This document shows, piece after piece, positions 8,412-17,322 of a DNA stretch of 64,000 nt (its first letter is position 1; every line of letters starts with the position of its first letter). The notes under the pieces were generated by a model. The model ran no database searches. It had not been told where the DNA came from and worked only from the letters and a program-made list of their open reading frames with translations. A program made the translations under genes and the position numbers. The DNA is taken from assembly GCF_003112515.1 (NCBI RefSeq), contig NZ_BEVZ01000001.1:248001-312000 (forward strand), given 5' to 3'. This DNA is from Streptomyces fragilis. GTDB lineage: Bacteria > Actinomycetota > Actinomycetes > Streptomycetales > Streptomycetaceae.

Positions 8412-9287
8412 TCAGGAGAAGACCACCGTGCGGCGGCCGTTGAGCAGCACCCGCCGCTCGGCGTGCCACTTCACGGCACGGGCCAGCGCCTGGCACTCGA
8501 CGTCACGGCCGACCGCGACCAGCTGCTCGGGGGTCAGCTCGTGGCCGACCCGCTCGACCTCCTGCTCGATGATCGGCCCCTCGTCGAGGTCCGCGGTCAC
8601 GTAGTGCGCGGTGGCGCCGATCAGCTTCACGCCGCGGGCGTGCGCCTGGTGGTACGGCTTGGCGCCCTTGAAGCTCGGCAGGAAGGAGTGGTGGATGTTG
8701 ATGATCCGCCCGCTGAGCTGCTTGCACAGGTCGTCGGAGAGCACCTGCATGTAGCGGGCCAGGACGACGAGTTCGACGCCCTCCTCGCGGACGACCTCCA
8801 GCAGGCGGGCCTCGGCCTGCTCCTTGGTGTCGCGCGTCACCGGGATGTGGTGGAAGGGCACGTCGTAGGAGCCCACCAGCTCGGCGAAGTCGGTGTGGTT
8901 GGACACCACCGCGACGACCTCCACCGGGAGCGCGCCGGTGGAGGCGCGGAAGAGCAGGTCGTTCAGGCAGTGGCCGAAGCGGCTCACCATCAGCAGCACG
9001 CGCATCTTCTCGCCGGCCTGGCCGATCTGCCATTCCATGTGGAACGAGTCGCCGATCGCCGCGAAGCTGGCGCGGAGCTTGTCCAGGCTCACCGGGGCGG
9101 GGGCCGAGAAGTGGACCCGCATGAAGAACAGTCCCGTGTCGTGGTCGCCGAACTGCTGGCTGTCCTCGATGTTGCAGCCGGTCATGAAGAGGTAGCTCGA
9201 CACGGCGTGGACGATGCCCTGCTTGTCCGGGCAGGCGAGGGTGAGGACGTACTGCTCGATGGGGGCGGCGGCGGACTGTTCACTCAT
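8412..9287 (-). CDS. purU: Formyltetrahydrofolate deformylase
   Basis: PurU hydrolyses 10-formyl-THF to THF and formate, balancing one-carbon pools and supplying formate for purine synthesis. The 291-residue protein has an N-terminal ACT domain (about residues 10-90, YVLTLACPDKQGIVHAVSSYL) and a formyltransferase-fold catalytic domain (about 95-290). The active-site elements are present: the Asn and His of the NIHHSFLPSF segment, and the Asp of VTADLDEGPIIEQ. Length and domain order match the family. The ATG at 9287 is chosen because the ACT domain follows directly; the longer frame upstream is low-complexity. It converges with the anti-sigma gene, and a conserved hypothetical gene lies upstream on the same strand. 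Confidence 0.95.
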   Translation of the reverse strand: MSEQSAAAPIEQYVLTLACPDKQGIVHAVSSYLFMTGCNIEDSQQFGDHDTGLFFMRVHFSAPAPVSLDKLRASFAAIGDSFHMEWQIGQAGEKMRVLLMVSRFGHCLNDLLFRASTGALPVEVVAVVSNHTDFAELVGSYDVPFHHIPVTRDTKEQAEARLLEVVREEGVELVVLARYMQVLSDDLCKQLSGRIINIHHSFLPSFKGAKPYHQAHARGVKLIGATAHYVTADLDEGPIIEQEVERVGHELTPEQLVAVGRDVECQALARAVKWHAERRVLLNGRRTVVFS

Positions 9288-9360
9288 GCCCGCCAGAATC
9301 GCACATCGCCACCCGCCCCCGCCGCCCTTGTCCCACATCCGGGACACCCGGTCGCCGGGG

Positions 9361-9855
9361 TCAGGCGGTGCGGGTGAGGATGCGCAGCACTTCGAGCGAC
9401 TGGGGCGGGGTGTCGGGATCGTCGCCGTCACCGACCGCCATCCGCACGTGCGCGTCCCGGGCCGCCCGGACCGCCTCCGGCCATCCGGCGTGCGCCATGT
9501 ACGCCGACACCGGCGCGTCCGGCCCCACCTGGTGCATGATCCGCAGCACCCGCAGCACGGCCGTGTCGACCAGCGCCGCCTCCTGCGAGTCCCGGAAGAT
9601 CGTGCCGACGTACTTCTCGGCGGACCAGTTGTCCAGCCAGGTGTCCTCGACCAGGCGGTAGACGGCGTCCGTGACGTCGCCGTACCCGTCGACGCCGGCC
9701 AGCCACACGTTCTGCTGGAAGTCCGGGTCGGAGAGCATGTGCAGCGCCGAGCGGACGTTCCCGCGCCAGCGCCACCACGGCATGTCGTTGAGGGGCATGA
9801 CGCCCATGGTGGAGGAGCGACGCCCGTGGCGGGAAGAGTTCACCGAAGTCTGCAC
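9361..9855 (-). CDS. Conserved hypothetical protein (SCO4402-like)
   Basis: The 164-residue soluble protein contains a Trp-rich segment (MPWWRWRGNVRSALHML), then WLAGVDGYGDVTDAVYRLVEDTWLDNW and a helical C-terminus. No catalytic motif is recognised. I recall a family named after SCO4402 beside purU in Streptomyces, and the neighbourhood fits, but this is memory, not a search. The GTG at 9855 is 8 nt after a TACGAT hexamer, so a leaderless start is possible. Internal ATGs at 9807 and 9798 are alternatives, and the conserved-looking part begins there. It is read towards purU with a 73-nt gap, so co-transcription is plausible. Confidence 0.65.
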   Translation of the reverse strand: MQTSVNSSRHGRRSSTMGVMPLNDMPWWRWRGNVRSALHMLSDPDFQQNVWLAGVDGYGDVTDAVYRLVEDTWLDNWSAEKYVGTIFRDSQEAALVDTAVLRVLRIMHQVGPDAPVSAYMAHAGWPEAVRAARDAHVRMAVGDGDDPDTPPQSLEVLRILTRTA

Positions 9856-9949
9856 GACATCCGATCGTACGTTCCGCCGCCGGCCGCGAGCCCCGGGGGC
9901 GGCCCCCCGGGAATCGTCACGCCAGCACGCCCGGGGGTGTCGCCGCAGG

Positions 9950-11503
9950 TCAGAGCTGGATCGGACGCCGCTCCGTGAGCTTCCACTCCTTGGCGATCGG
10001 GTTCCACAGGTCGGACGCCTTCTGCTTCTCCGCCGTGGCGATCCCGCTCTGCTCGACGGCGGCGCCGGTCTCCGGGGTGTTGCGGGCGTGGCCGCGCTTG
10101 CAGAGCTTGCCGCGGTTGCCGGCCACCTGGTCGGCCCAGTTCGCGTAGTGCTCGTCGGCGGACTTCGAGGCCTGCCACGCCTTGGTGAGCGCCTGGGTCA
10201 GCGCGGCGTGCTGGGGGAGCTGGTCGACCTCGATCTCGTTGAGGCGGGTGACCAGGTCGGCGCGCTGCTGGGCGGCGCCGCGCAGCGCCTGGGCGGCCTC
10301 GCCCAGCTTCTCGCAGCGCCGGACGTTGTCGACGGCGCCGACCACCGCGGAGCGGCTGTTGCCGCTGTCGGCGAGGAGCTTGTCCAGGGCGACGGCCTGC
10401 TCGCGCGCCTTGTCCTCCTCCTTCTCCTCCTCCCCGCCGGACTCCTCCCGCGAGGCGGAGGGCGCCGGGGAGTCCGCCGCGACCGGGCTCTTGGCGCGGT
10501 CCTCGCCGCCGTCCATCAGCGAGCCGATGCCGATGCCCAGCACCACGATGCCGACGCCGGCCGCGGCCAGCAGCGGGATCCGGCCGCCGCGCCGGCCGGG
10601 GGCCGGGGCGGGGTGCGGGTCGTAGCCGCCGGGGGCGGGCTGCCCGTAGTCGGGACGCGGGGCGTGGGAGCGGAAGAGGTTGTCGAACTCGGCGGGCGGC
10701 TGCCGGTTCTCGTCGGCGCCGTGGCCGCCGCCGGGGACGGGCGGGAGGTACTGGGTGGCCTCGCCGTCGCCGCCGGAGGGCTGCGCCTGCGGCCCGGGGA
10801 TCCGGCGCAGCATCTGGGTGTCGCGGTCCATGCCCTGCTGCGGGGGACGCTGCGCGGCGTGCTGGTGGGGGTGCTGGGCGGCCGGGGAGTGCTGCGCGGC
10901 CTGCCGCGGGCCGTCCGCGGACTGCGGCGGGACCGGCGGGAGGTACTGGGTGGCGGCCTGGTCGCCGGCCGGCACCGGGGGGATGAGCTGGGTGGCGGCG
11001 GAGTCGTCGGCCGCCGGAGGTATGGGCTGTATGTACTGCGTGGCGGCGTCGTCACCGAAGCCGCCGGGCCCGGGCCGGCCGGGGTGGCTCTGGCCCTGGT
11101 GGCCCGGGTGCACCTGATGCCCTGGCTGTCCCTGGTGGCCCGGCTGTCCCTGAAACCCCTGGTGCCCCGTGTGTCCCTGGTCGCCCGGCTGTCCCTGGTG
11201 GCCCGGGTGTCCCGCGTGCCCCTGTCCGCCGTGCGACGCGGACGGGCCCGCCGGACCGGACGGTCCCGGAGGCACCGGCGGGAGGTACTGGGTGGCCTCG
11301 CCGTGACCGCTGCCCGCCGGGGTCTCGGGGGGCAGCGGGCCGGGGCCCGGCGCGCCGGTGTAGAGCTGCGGTGCGGAGTCCCACGCGCCGTCGCCATGGG
11401 TCCCGGCACCCTGCCAGTTCTCCTCGGGCTGCGGCTGTCGCGGGTACGGCGGCCGGTCCGGCTGGTCCGGCGTCCACGGACCGCCGTGTCCACTCTGCGT
11501 CAC
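9950..11503 (-). CDS. Repeat-rich single-pass membrane protein of unknown function
   Basis: The 517-residue protein has three parts. Residues 1-330 are a disordered Pro/Gly/Gln/His-rich region. A transmembrane helix follows (IPLLAAAGVGIVVLGIGIGSLM, about 345-365), preceded by RRGGR, and a helical extracellular domain of about 150 residues contains two Cys. The disordered part holds five copies of an ATQYLPPVPP-like motif (variants ATQYIQPIPP and ATQLIPPVPA) and a collagen-like stretch of G-H-Q-G-Q-P units. The basic cluster before the helix suggests that the repeat region is cytoplasmic. The GTG at 11503 is chosen for its GGAG RBS 8 nt upstream. Similar modular proteins are common in Streptomyces, with Thr in the ATQ motif as a conceivable Ser/Thr-kinase site. 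That idea is speculation. Confidence 0.7.
   Translation of the reverse strand: MTQSGHGGPWTPDQPDRPPYPRQPQPEENWQGAGTHGDGAWDSAPQLYTGAPGPGPLPPETPAGSGHGEATQYLPPVPPGPSGPAGPSASHGGQGHAGHPGHQGQPGDQGHTGHQGFQGQPGHQGQPGHQVHPGHQGQSHPGRPGPGGFGDDAATQYIQPIPPAADDSAATQLIPPVPAGDQAATQYLPPVPPQSADGPRQAAQHSPAAQHPHQHAAQRPPQQGMDRDTQMLRRIPGPQAQPSGGDGEATQYLPPVPGGGHGADENRQPPAEFDNLFRSHAPRPDYGQPAPGGYDPHPAPAPGRRGGRIPLLAAAGVGIVVLGIGIGSLMDGGEDRAKSPVAADSPAPSASREESGGEEEKEEDKAREQAVALDKLLADSGNSRSAVVGAVDNVRRCEKLGEAAQALRGAAQQRADLVTRLNEIEVDQLPQHAALTQALTKAWQASKSADEHYANWADQVAGNRGKLCKRGHARNTPETGAAVEQSGIATAEKQKASDLWNPIAKEWKLTERRPIQL
11085..11225. repeat. Degenerate collagen-like tandem repeat inside the membrane protein gene
   Basis: The DNA repeats variants of CCTGGTGGCCCGGCTGTC, a unit of about 15-18 nt that encodes Gly-His-Gln-Gly-Gln-Pro-type triplets. 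Repeats of this sort change length quickly by slippage, so copy number should differ between strains. Confidence 0.7.
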
Positions 11504-11651
11504 CGGGGCTCCTACATCGGAAGGCTTGCGGAATCGTCGGCTCACGCTACCCGCTCGCCCGCCGTGCCCTCCACCCAACCTCCCAGCGCGCCCCGCCGGC
11601 AGGGCAGTTGGAGCCGGCGCCCCTCGCGGGGCGCGGCCGCGCGCCCTCGCC

Positions 11652-13034
11652 TCACGCCACGGCCAGGCGCTCCGTGAAGTCGCGGACCGGGGCCTCGGAG
11701 CGGTACGGCTCCAGGCGGTGCCGGAAGTCATCCAGGTACTCGGTGCCCCGGTTGGAGCGCAGCGAGCCGAGGACCACCGCGGCGTCCAGCGCGGTGGCGC
11801 AGGCCTGCTCCAGCTCCCGCCGCTGCAGCTGGGCCGTGGCGAGCAGCACGTGGCCGATGGCCCGGCGGCGCGCCCGGGTCTCCGGGTGGCCGTCCAGCGA
11901 CTGGCGGGCGTAGCGCTCGGCCTGTTCGGCCTGCCCGAGGTCGCGGTGGCAGTGGGCCAGCTCGTCGGCGAGGTAGGCCTCGTCGAAGTGGCTGATCCAC
12001 ACCGGGTCGTCGCCGGCCTCGGTCGCCGCGGCCGCCGCCTCCATGGCGTCCAGCGCCCTGCCGCGGGCCACCTCGGCCGCCGTCGCGTCGCCGAGCACCG
12101 CATGGCCCCGCGCCTCGGCGGCGTGGAACATCGCCTGGGCGCGCGGGGTGACCCTGCCGCGGGCGCCCTCCTGGGCCGCGCGGGCGAGCTGGGCGATCTC
12201 CCGCGGGTTGCCGAGCTGCGCCGCCAGGTGACTCATGGAGGCCGCGAGCACGTAGCCGCCGTAGCCGCGGTCGCCCGCCGCCTGGGCCAGGCGCAGCGCC
12301 TGGATGTAGTAGCGCTGGGCGAGCGCCGGCTGCCCGGTGTCCACCGCCATGTAGCCGGCCAGCTCGGTGAGGCGGGCGACCGCGGCGAACAGCTCGCGCC
12401 CCACCGACTCCTTGTAGGACCCGGAGAGCAGCCCGGAGACCACGCTGTTGAGGTAGTGGACCAGGACCGGCCGGACGTGACCGCTGCCGAAGCGGTGGTC
12501 CAGGTCGACGAGGGCCTGCGTCATCGCCCTGACCGCCTCCACGTCGGAGGGGCCGACACGGGGACCGACCGCGCGGGCGACCTGGGGGTCCGGGGCGGAG
12601 ATCAGCCAGTCGCGGCTGGGCTCCACCAGGGCCGAGGCGGCCACCGAGGTGCCGGCCAGGAAGTCGCGCCGCCCCACGTCGCTGCGCCACAGCTCGCTGA
12701 CCTGCTCGACCGCGCCCGCCACCGTGGGGGCGAACTGCAGGCCGACGCCGGTGGCGAGGTTCTTGCCGTTGGCCATGCCGATCTCGTCGATGGTGACGGT
12801 GCGCCCGAGCTTGCGGCCGAGGGCCTCTGCGATGACGGCGGGGGCGCGCCCCCGGGGCTGCTGGCCGCGCAGCCACCGGGCCACCGAGGTCTTGTCGTAG
12901 CGCAGGTCGAGACCGTGTTCCGCGCCGCACAGGTTGACCCGGCGGGCCAGCCCGGCGTTGGAGCAGCCCGCCTCCTGGATGAGTGCCTGCAGCCGTTCGT
13001 TGGGCTGCCGTGCGACGAGTGGCCTGGCGGCCAT
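11652..13034 (-). CDS. HTH regulator with TPR-type C-terminal domain
   Basis: The 460-residue cytoplasmic protein begins with a helix-turn-helix-like segment (about residues 10-75, LQALIQEAGCSNAGLARRVN, then YDKTSVARWLRGQQPRGRAP), in which the SVARWL helix fits DNA recognition. From residue 150 on it is all-alpha with TPR-like Ala/Leu/Tyr spacing (AGYMAVDTGQPALAQRYYIQALRLAQAAGD, LATAQLQRRELEQACATAL). This architecture is shared by Streptomyces developmental and antibiotic regulators of the NsdA kind, which sense a signal through the TPR part. Assignment to a named gene is not possible from sequence alone. A GGGGG RBS precedes the ATG at 13034. The primase-like gene lies divergently with about 235 bp between. 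Confidence 0.75.
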   Translation of the reverse strand: MAARPLVARQPNERLQALIQEAGCSNAGLARRVNLCGAEHGLDLRYDKTSVARWLRGQQPRGRAPAVIAEALGRKLGRTVTIDEIGMANGKNLATGVGLQFAPTVAGAVEQVSELWRSDVGRRDFLAGTSVAASALVEPSRDWLISAPDPQVARAVGPRVGPSDVEAVRAMTQALVDLDHRFGSGHVRPVLVHYLNSVVSGLLSGSYKESVGRELFAAVARLTELAGYMAVDTGQPALAQRYYIQALRLAQAAGDRGYGGYVLAASMSHLAAQLGNPREIAQLARAAQEGARGRVTPRAQAMFHAAEARGHAVLGDATAAEVARGRALDAMEAAAAATEAGDDPVWISHFDEAYLADELAHCHRDLGQAEQAERYARQSLDGHPETRARRRAIGHVLLATAQLQRRELEQACATALDAAVVLGSLRSNRGTEYLDDFRHRLEPYRSEAPVRDFTERLAVA

Positions 13035-13269
13035 GAGTACCCCCTGTTGCTGCCGTTGGTGCCCGGGTGGTGCCTGCTGTGGTCCCGCGATCACGCGGGT
13101 CCTGGCCGGTGCGCCCGGCCGGGACCCCCCAGTGGCTACCCAGCCCCCGCTCGCCCGCCGCCCGCGCGCCCCCTCGAATGCACCTGTGCGCCCCGTGCTC
13201 CCCGGCGGCGGCCGCTCGCCTTCCGCGTGTCCGGCGTAACCCGGACGTGTGAGAGGAGTTGAGTCGTGC

Positions 13270-13959
13270 GTGGAAAATACGATCTCCGGCACCGAAGTCA
13301 CCCCCATCCCCCAGCAGCGCGGCGAGGCGGGCCGGCCGGGCTCCGACGACGCCCGCGCGCCGGTCTCCTCCCCGCTCGAGGCCGCCGTGCGCTACGCCGA
13401 GCAGTGGCAGTGGCAGGTCTTCCCCGGGGTGTCGCTGGAGACGACGGCGGGCGTGGTGCGCTGCTCCTGCGGCGACGCGGCCTGCCCGCTGCCGGGGGCG
13501 CACCCGGAGGGGCCGGACCGGGTGGACCGGGCCACGCTCAGCGGGGCGGTCGCCCGGCGGATGTGGAGCAGCCGGCCCGGGGCGGCCGTGCTGCTGCCGA
13601 CGGGGCACGGGTTCGACGTGGTGGACGTCCCGGAGACCGCCGGGTTCCTCGCGCTGGCCCGGCTGGACCGGCTGGGCACGGAGGGCGCGGCCGGCCCGGT
13701 GCTGCTGTCGCCGGACCGCAGGATGCGGTTCCTGGTGGCCCCGGGGGCGGTGGCGCGGGTGCCGCGCGCGGTCCGGGGGCTGGGGTGGGCGCCCGAAGGG
13801 CTCGACCTCACGGTCACCGGCGCGGGGGGATGGATCCCGGCGCCGCCGACCCGCTACGGGGCACGGGGTCCCGTCCAGTGGGTCCGGCCCCCGGCCGACC
13901 GCCGCCTCCCCGACGCGGCGGCGCTCGTCCCCGCCCTCGCCTACGCCTGCACCCGGTAG
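13270..13959 (+). CDS. Bifunctional DNA primase/polymerase-like protein
   Basis: About 229 residues resembling the N-terminal prim-pol domain found in Streptomyces proteins annotated as bifunctional DNA primase/polymerase. Typical features are AAVRYAEQWQWQVFPG, the Cys pair in RCSCGDAACPLPGAHP, then a glycine-rich stretch GAAVLLPTGHGFDVVDVP with acidic residues where prim-pol enzymes bind metal, and DLTVTGAGGWIPAPPTRY near the end. No helicase domain follows, so it is a stand-alone, probably diverged copy, and activity is uncertain. GTG codons at 13249 and 13270 are both possible. The GAGGAG at 13253-13258 sits 11 nt before 13270, which is therefore preferred. It is divergent from the HTH/TPR regulator. 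Confidence 0.7.
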   Translation: MENTISGTEVTPIPQQRGEAGRPGSDDARAPVSSPLEAAVRYAEQWQWQVFPGVSLETTAGVVRCSCGDAACPLPGAHPEGPDRVDRATLSGAVARRMWSSRPGAAVLLPTGHGFDVVDVPETAGFLALARLDRLGTEGAAGPVLLSPDRRMRFLVAPGAVARVPRAVRGLGWAPEGLDLTVTGAGGWIPAPPTRYGARGPVQWVRPPADRRLPDAAALVPALAYACTR

Positions 13960-14068
13960 GCCGGCCCCCTCGGCCGTCGCTCCCCGCACGCGGTCGACGC
14001 CCGGGGCCGCCGGGCACTGGTGAAGTAAGTCGGGTGATCACGGCGCACCGTGCGGGTACGGTCGGGCG

Positions 14069-14566
14069 ATGCCCGAGCTGGAGCGGCTGCGCGCCGATCA
14101 CGCCCCGGCGGTCCTGGCCTTCGAGCTGGCGAACCGCGCCTACTTCGCGGCCTCGGTCCCCGACCGCGGCGACGCCTTCTTCGACCGGTTCACCGACAGG
14201 TTCGCCGCCTTGCTGGCCGAGCAGGAAGCCGGGACCTGCGCCTTCCACGCGCTCGTCGCCGAGGACGGCTCGGTGCTCGGCCGGTTCAACCTGATGGACC
14301 TCGACGGCCACACCGCGGAACTGGGCTACCGGGTCGCCCGACGCGTCGCCGGCCGGGGCTTGGCGACCGCGACCGTCCGGGAGCTGTGCCGGCTGGCGGC
14401 CGCCCGGCACGGACTGCGCGCCTTGCGGGCGGCCACCGCCCACCGCAACGCCGCGTCCCGAAGGGTGCTGACGAAGGCCGGGTTCGTCCCTGCCGGTCCT
14501 GCCGACCCGGCCCACCTCGGCGGTGAGCCCGGCACCTGGTACCGGCGCGACCTGCTGGTCCCCTGA
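14069..14566 (+). CDS. GNAT-family N-acetyltransferase (RimJ/RimL type)
   Basis: The 165-residue protein follows the GNAT order: an N-terminal substrate-contact part (LRADHAPAVLAFELANRAYFAASVPDR), a central beta strand (SVLGRFNLMDLDGHTAELGYRV), an acetyl-CoA loop of the Q/RxxGxG/A type (RRVAGRGLATATVRELC, about residues 92-108), and the C-terminal ATAHRNAASRRVLTKAGF motif that is typical of RimJ/RimL-like enzymes. The substrate could be a ribosomal protein N-terminus, another protein or a small amine. The start is probably leaderless: TACGGT at 14057-14062 is followed by six bases and then the ATG, with no RBS. Confidence 0.85.
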   Translation: MPELERLRADHAPAVLAFELANRAYFAASVPDRGDAFFDRFTDRFAALLAEQEAGTCAFHALVAEDGSVLGRFNLMDLDGHTAELGYRVARRVAGRGLATATVRELCRLAAARHGLRALRAATAHRNAASRRVLTKAGFVPAGPADPAHLGGEPGTWYRRDLLVP

Positions 14567-14711
14567 GCAGGATGCCGCGGCCACTGCACGGACGCCCCGT
14601 CAGCGCCACCGATCGCGACCCGTCCCAAGCCTTGCGGTGACGGTGGTGAGGGGGCCGGGGCGGGGCTTAGGGTCGGGGCCGTGACCGGATCCGGGCCGGC
14701 GAAGGGATGAG

Positions 14712-15479
14712 ATGACTGCCGCCGTACGTGTGGAAGGCCTCTGGAAACGTTTCGGCGACCATGTCGCCGTCGGCGGGATCGACCTGGAGCTGCCCGCCGG
14801 GCGGTTCGTCGGCCTGGTCGGTCCCAACGGCGCCGGGAAGACCACCACCCTCTCCATGATCACCGGGCTGCTCCGACCCGACCAGGGCCGGGTGGAGGTC
14901 GTCGGGCACGACGTGTGGCGGGACCCCGCCGCGGTGAAGGCGCGGATCGGCGTCCTCCCCGAGGGACTGCGGCTCTTCGAGCGGCTCTCGGGGGGCGAAC
15001 TCCTGTCCTACGCGGGCCGCCTGCGGGGACTGCCCGGCGAGGAGACCGACAAGCGGGCGGCGCAGCTGATCGAGGTGCTCGACCTCTCCGCCGCCCGCGA
15101 CAAGCTGGTCGTCGACTACTCCACGGGCATGCGCAAGAAGATCGGGCTCGCCGCGGCGCTGCTGCACAACCCCGAAGTCCTCTTCCTGGACGAGCCCTTC
15201 GAAGGCGTCGACCCGGTCTCCGCGCAGACCATCCGCACGGTGCTGGAGCGGTACACCGCCTCCGGTGCGACGGTGGTCTTCTCCTCCCACGTGATGGAAC
15301 TGGTGGAGTCCCTCTGCGACTGGGTGGCGGTGCTGGCGGGCGGCCGGATCCGCGCCGCGGGCACGCTGGCGGAGGTACGCGGCGACGCCCCCTCCCTGCA
15401 GCAGGCGTTCCTCGAACTGGTGGGCGCGGGCGACCGGGACGCGGGCAGCAGCCTGGACTGGCTGGGCGGCGCGCGATGA
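14712..15479 (+). CDS. ABC transporter ATP-binding protein
   Basis: The 255-residue nucleotide-binding subunit has Walker A GPNGAGKTT (about residues 36-44), the ABC signature as YSTGMRKKIGLAAALL, Walker B EVLFLDEPFEGVD (about 156-168) and the switch His in VVFSSHVMELVESL. The signature reads STGMR rather than LSGGQ, which is common in DrrA/CcmA-type ABC-2 systems. A GAAGGGATGA RBS precedes the ATG at 14712. The permease gene begins inside its stop codon (ATGA at 15476-15479), so the pair makes one exporter. The substrate is unknown; drug or lipid export is usual for the type. Confidence 0.9.
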   Translation: MTAAVRVEGLWKRFGDHVAVGGIDLELPAGRFVGLVGPNGAGKTTTLSMITGLLRPDQGRVEVVGHDVWRDPAAVKARIGVLPEGLRLFERLSGGELLSYAGRLRGLPGEETDKRAAQLIEVLDLSAARDKLVVDYSTGMRKKIGLAAALLHNPEVLFLDEPFEGVDPVSAQTIRTVLERYTASGATVVFSSHVMELVESLCDWVAVLAGGRIRAAGTLAEVRGDAPSLQQAFLELVGAGDRDAGSSLDWLGGAR

Positions 15480-17311
15480 CGGAGCGGAGCCCGTCGGCCG
15501 ACGGGCCGGCTTCCACGGGTGGCGCGGCCCTTCCGGGCGGCCCGAACGCCCCGGCCCCCTCGGCCTCCCCGGACCCCTCGGCCTCCCCGGCCTCCCCGGC
15601 CTCCCCGGCCTCGCCGGCGCCTTCGGCCTCCCCGGACCCTTCGGCCGCTCCGGCGCCTTCGGCCTCCCCGGACCCTTCGGGCGCTTTGGCGCCACCGGCC
15701 ACCGCCGAGCGGCCCGACGCCGTCACCGGGGTGATGGTCCGGCTGAAGCTGTCGATCGTGCGCAACGGCCTGCGGCAGTCCGGCGGCCGCCGCGCGGCGT
15801 ACATCGCCTCCGCGGTCGTGGTGCTGCTGCTGGCCGCGTTCCTGCTCCTCGGGCTGCTCGTGCTGCGCGGTCATCCGCACGCCGCCTCCGTGGTGGTGCC
15901 GCTGACCGCCGTGCTCGCACTGGGCTGGGCGGTGATGCCGCTCTTCTCCGCCAGCGGCGACGAGACCCTGGACGCGACCCGGCTGGTCCTGCTGCCGCTG
16001 CGGCCCCGCCCGCTGGTGCGGGCGCTGCTGGCCGCCTCACTGGTGGGCATCGGCCCGCTGTTCACCCTCTGCCTGCTGACCGGTTCGGCGATCGCCGTGG
16101 CCCACGGGCCGGCCGGGGCGGTGACCGGGGTCGTCGCGGTGGTGCTGGCGCTGCTGACCTGCGTGGCGCTGGCCCGGGCCGTGGTCACCGCGAACACCCG
16201 GCTGCTCTCCAGCCGCCGCGGCCGCGACCTCGCCGTGGTCAGCGGCCTGATCGTGGCGATCGGCGCGCAGGCCGTCAACTTCGGCGTGCAGCGGCTCGGC
16301 TCGTCCGGGCTGGCCCAGCTCGACCCGTTCGCCGAGGTGCTGCGCTGGGTCCCGCCCGCCTCCGCGATCGGCGCCGTCGACGCGGCGAGCGAGGGCGCGT
16401 ACGGCACGGCGGCCGCCCAACTGGGTCTCACCGCAGTGGCGTTGGTGCTCGCGCTGCGCTGGTGGTCGGCGACCCTGACCCGGCTGATGACCGCGCCCGA
16501 CTCCTCCACCCTGCAGGCCGCCGAACCGGCCGCGGCCCGCGCGGGACGCCGTCCGGGCGGCTGGGGGCTCACCCGGCTGCTGCCGCCCGGCCGGGTCCGC
16601 ACCGTGATGGAGCGCAGCCTGCGCTATGCCTGGCGCGACCCCAAGACCCGGGCCGCGCTGGTGGTCTCGCTGGCGGTCGGGCTGATCGTTCCGCTCTTCA
16701 ACGCGCTGCAGGGCTCGGGATCGGTGTACCTCGCCTGCTTCGCCGCCGGGATGCTCGGCTCGATGATGTACAACCAGTTCGGCCAGGACTACTCGGGCTT
16801 CTGGATGGTCGCGATGACCATCTCCTCCCCCCGGGACGCGCTGCGCGAGCTGTGGGGCCGGGCCCTGGCGCTGGTGTCGTACGCGGTGCCGTACTCGGTG
16901 CTGGTGTGCGTGGCGACGGTGGCGGTGCTCGGCGAGTGGGGGAAGCTCTCCGAGGCTCTCGGCCTGTCGCTGGCGCTGCTCGGCGCGATGATGGCGACCG
17001 GCGCGTGGGCCTCCGTGCGCCACCCCTACTCCATCCCGCCCGAGGGCAACCGGAACGTGGCCCCCGGTCAGGTCGGACTGGTGTGGATGGCCATCTTCGG
17101 CGGCATGGCCGCCGCGGCGGTCCTCTCCGCGCCGGTGATCGCGCTGACCGTCTGGCTGCACGTGGCCGGTCACGCCGGCGCGTGGAGCTGGCTGCTGCTG
17201 CCGGTGGGCGCGGCCTACGGCGCCCTGCTGACCGTGACCGGCCTGCGCCTGGCCGCGCCCCGTGCGGCCGCGCGCCTCCCGGAGATCCTCGCCGCCGTCA
17301 GCAAGGGCTGA
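15476..17311 (+). CDS. ABC transporter permease, ABC-2 type
   Basis: The 611-residue membrane subunit starts at an ATG overlapping the ATPase stop by 4 nt. Residues 1-80 form a Ser/Pro/Ala/Asp-rich tail, after which about twelve hydrophobic segments follow (YIASAVVVLLLAAFLLLGL, PLTAVLALGWAVMPLF and so on). A cytoplasmic loop near residue 350 contains VMERSLRYAWRDPKTRAAL, a motif typical of actinobacterial ABC-2 permeases. The duplicated length suggests one polypeptide forms the whole pore. The low-complexity tail is encoded by tandem DNA repeats, unusual for a permease N-terminus, and may vary between strains. Function is inferred from coupling to the ATPase. Confidence 0.85.
   Translation: MTERSPSADGPASTGGAALPGGPNAPAPSASPDPSASPASPASPASPAPSASPDPSAAPAPSASPDPSGALAPPATAERPDAVTGVMVRLKLSIVRNGLRQSGGRRAAYIASAVVVLLLAAFLLLGLLVLRGHPHAASVVVPLTAVLALGWAVMPLFSASGDETLDATRLVLLPLRPRPLVRALLAASLVGIGPLFTLCLLTGSAIAVAHGPAGAVTGVVAVVLALLTCVALARAVVTANTRLLSSRRGRDLAVVSGLIVAIGAQAVNFGVQRLGSSGLAQLDPFAEVLRWVPPASAIGAVDAASEGAYGTAAAQLGLTAVALVLALRWWSATLTRLMTAPDSSTLQAAEPAAARAGRRPGGWGLTRLLPPGRVRTVMERSLRYAWRDPKTRAALVVSLAVGLIVPLFNALQGSGSVYLACFAAGMLGSMMYNQFGQDYSGFWMVAMTISSPRDALRELWGRALALVSYAVPYSVLVCVATVAVLGEWGKLSEALGLSLALLGAMMATGAWASVRHPYSIPPEGNRNVAPGQVGLVWMAIFGGMAAAAVLSAPVIALTVWLHVAGHAGAWSWLLLPVGAAYGALLTVTGLRLAAPRAAARLPEILAAVSKG
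15551..15682. repeat. Tandem repeat coding for a Ser-Pro-Ala/Asp-rich tail
   Basis: CGGCCTCCCCGG-type units repeat across about 130 bp and give a run of SASPASPA and SASPDPSA peptides at the N-terminus of the permease. The codon-level identity between units indicates recent expansion by slippage or unequal crossing-over. Confidence 0.7.
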
Positions 17312-17322
17312 GCGCAGGCCGC

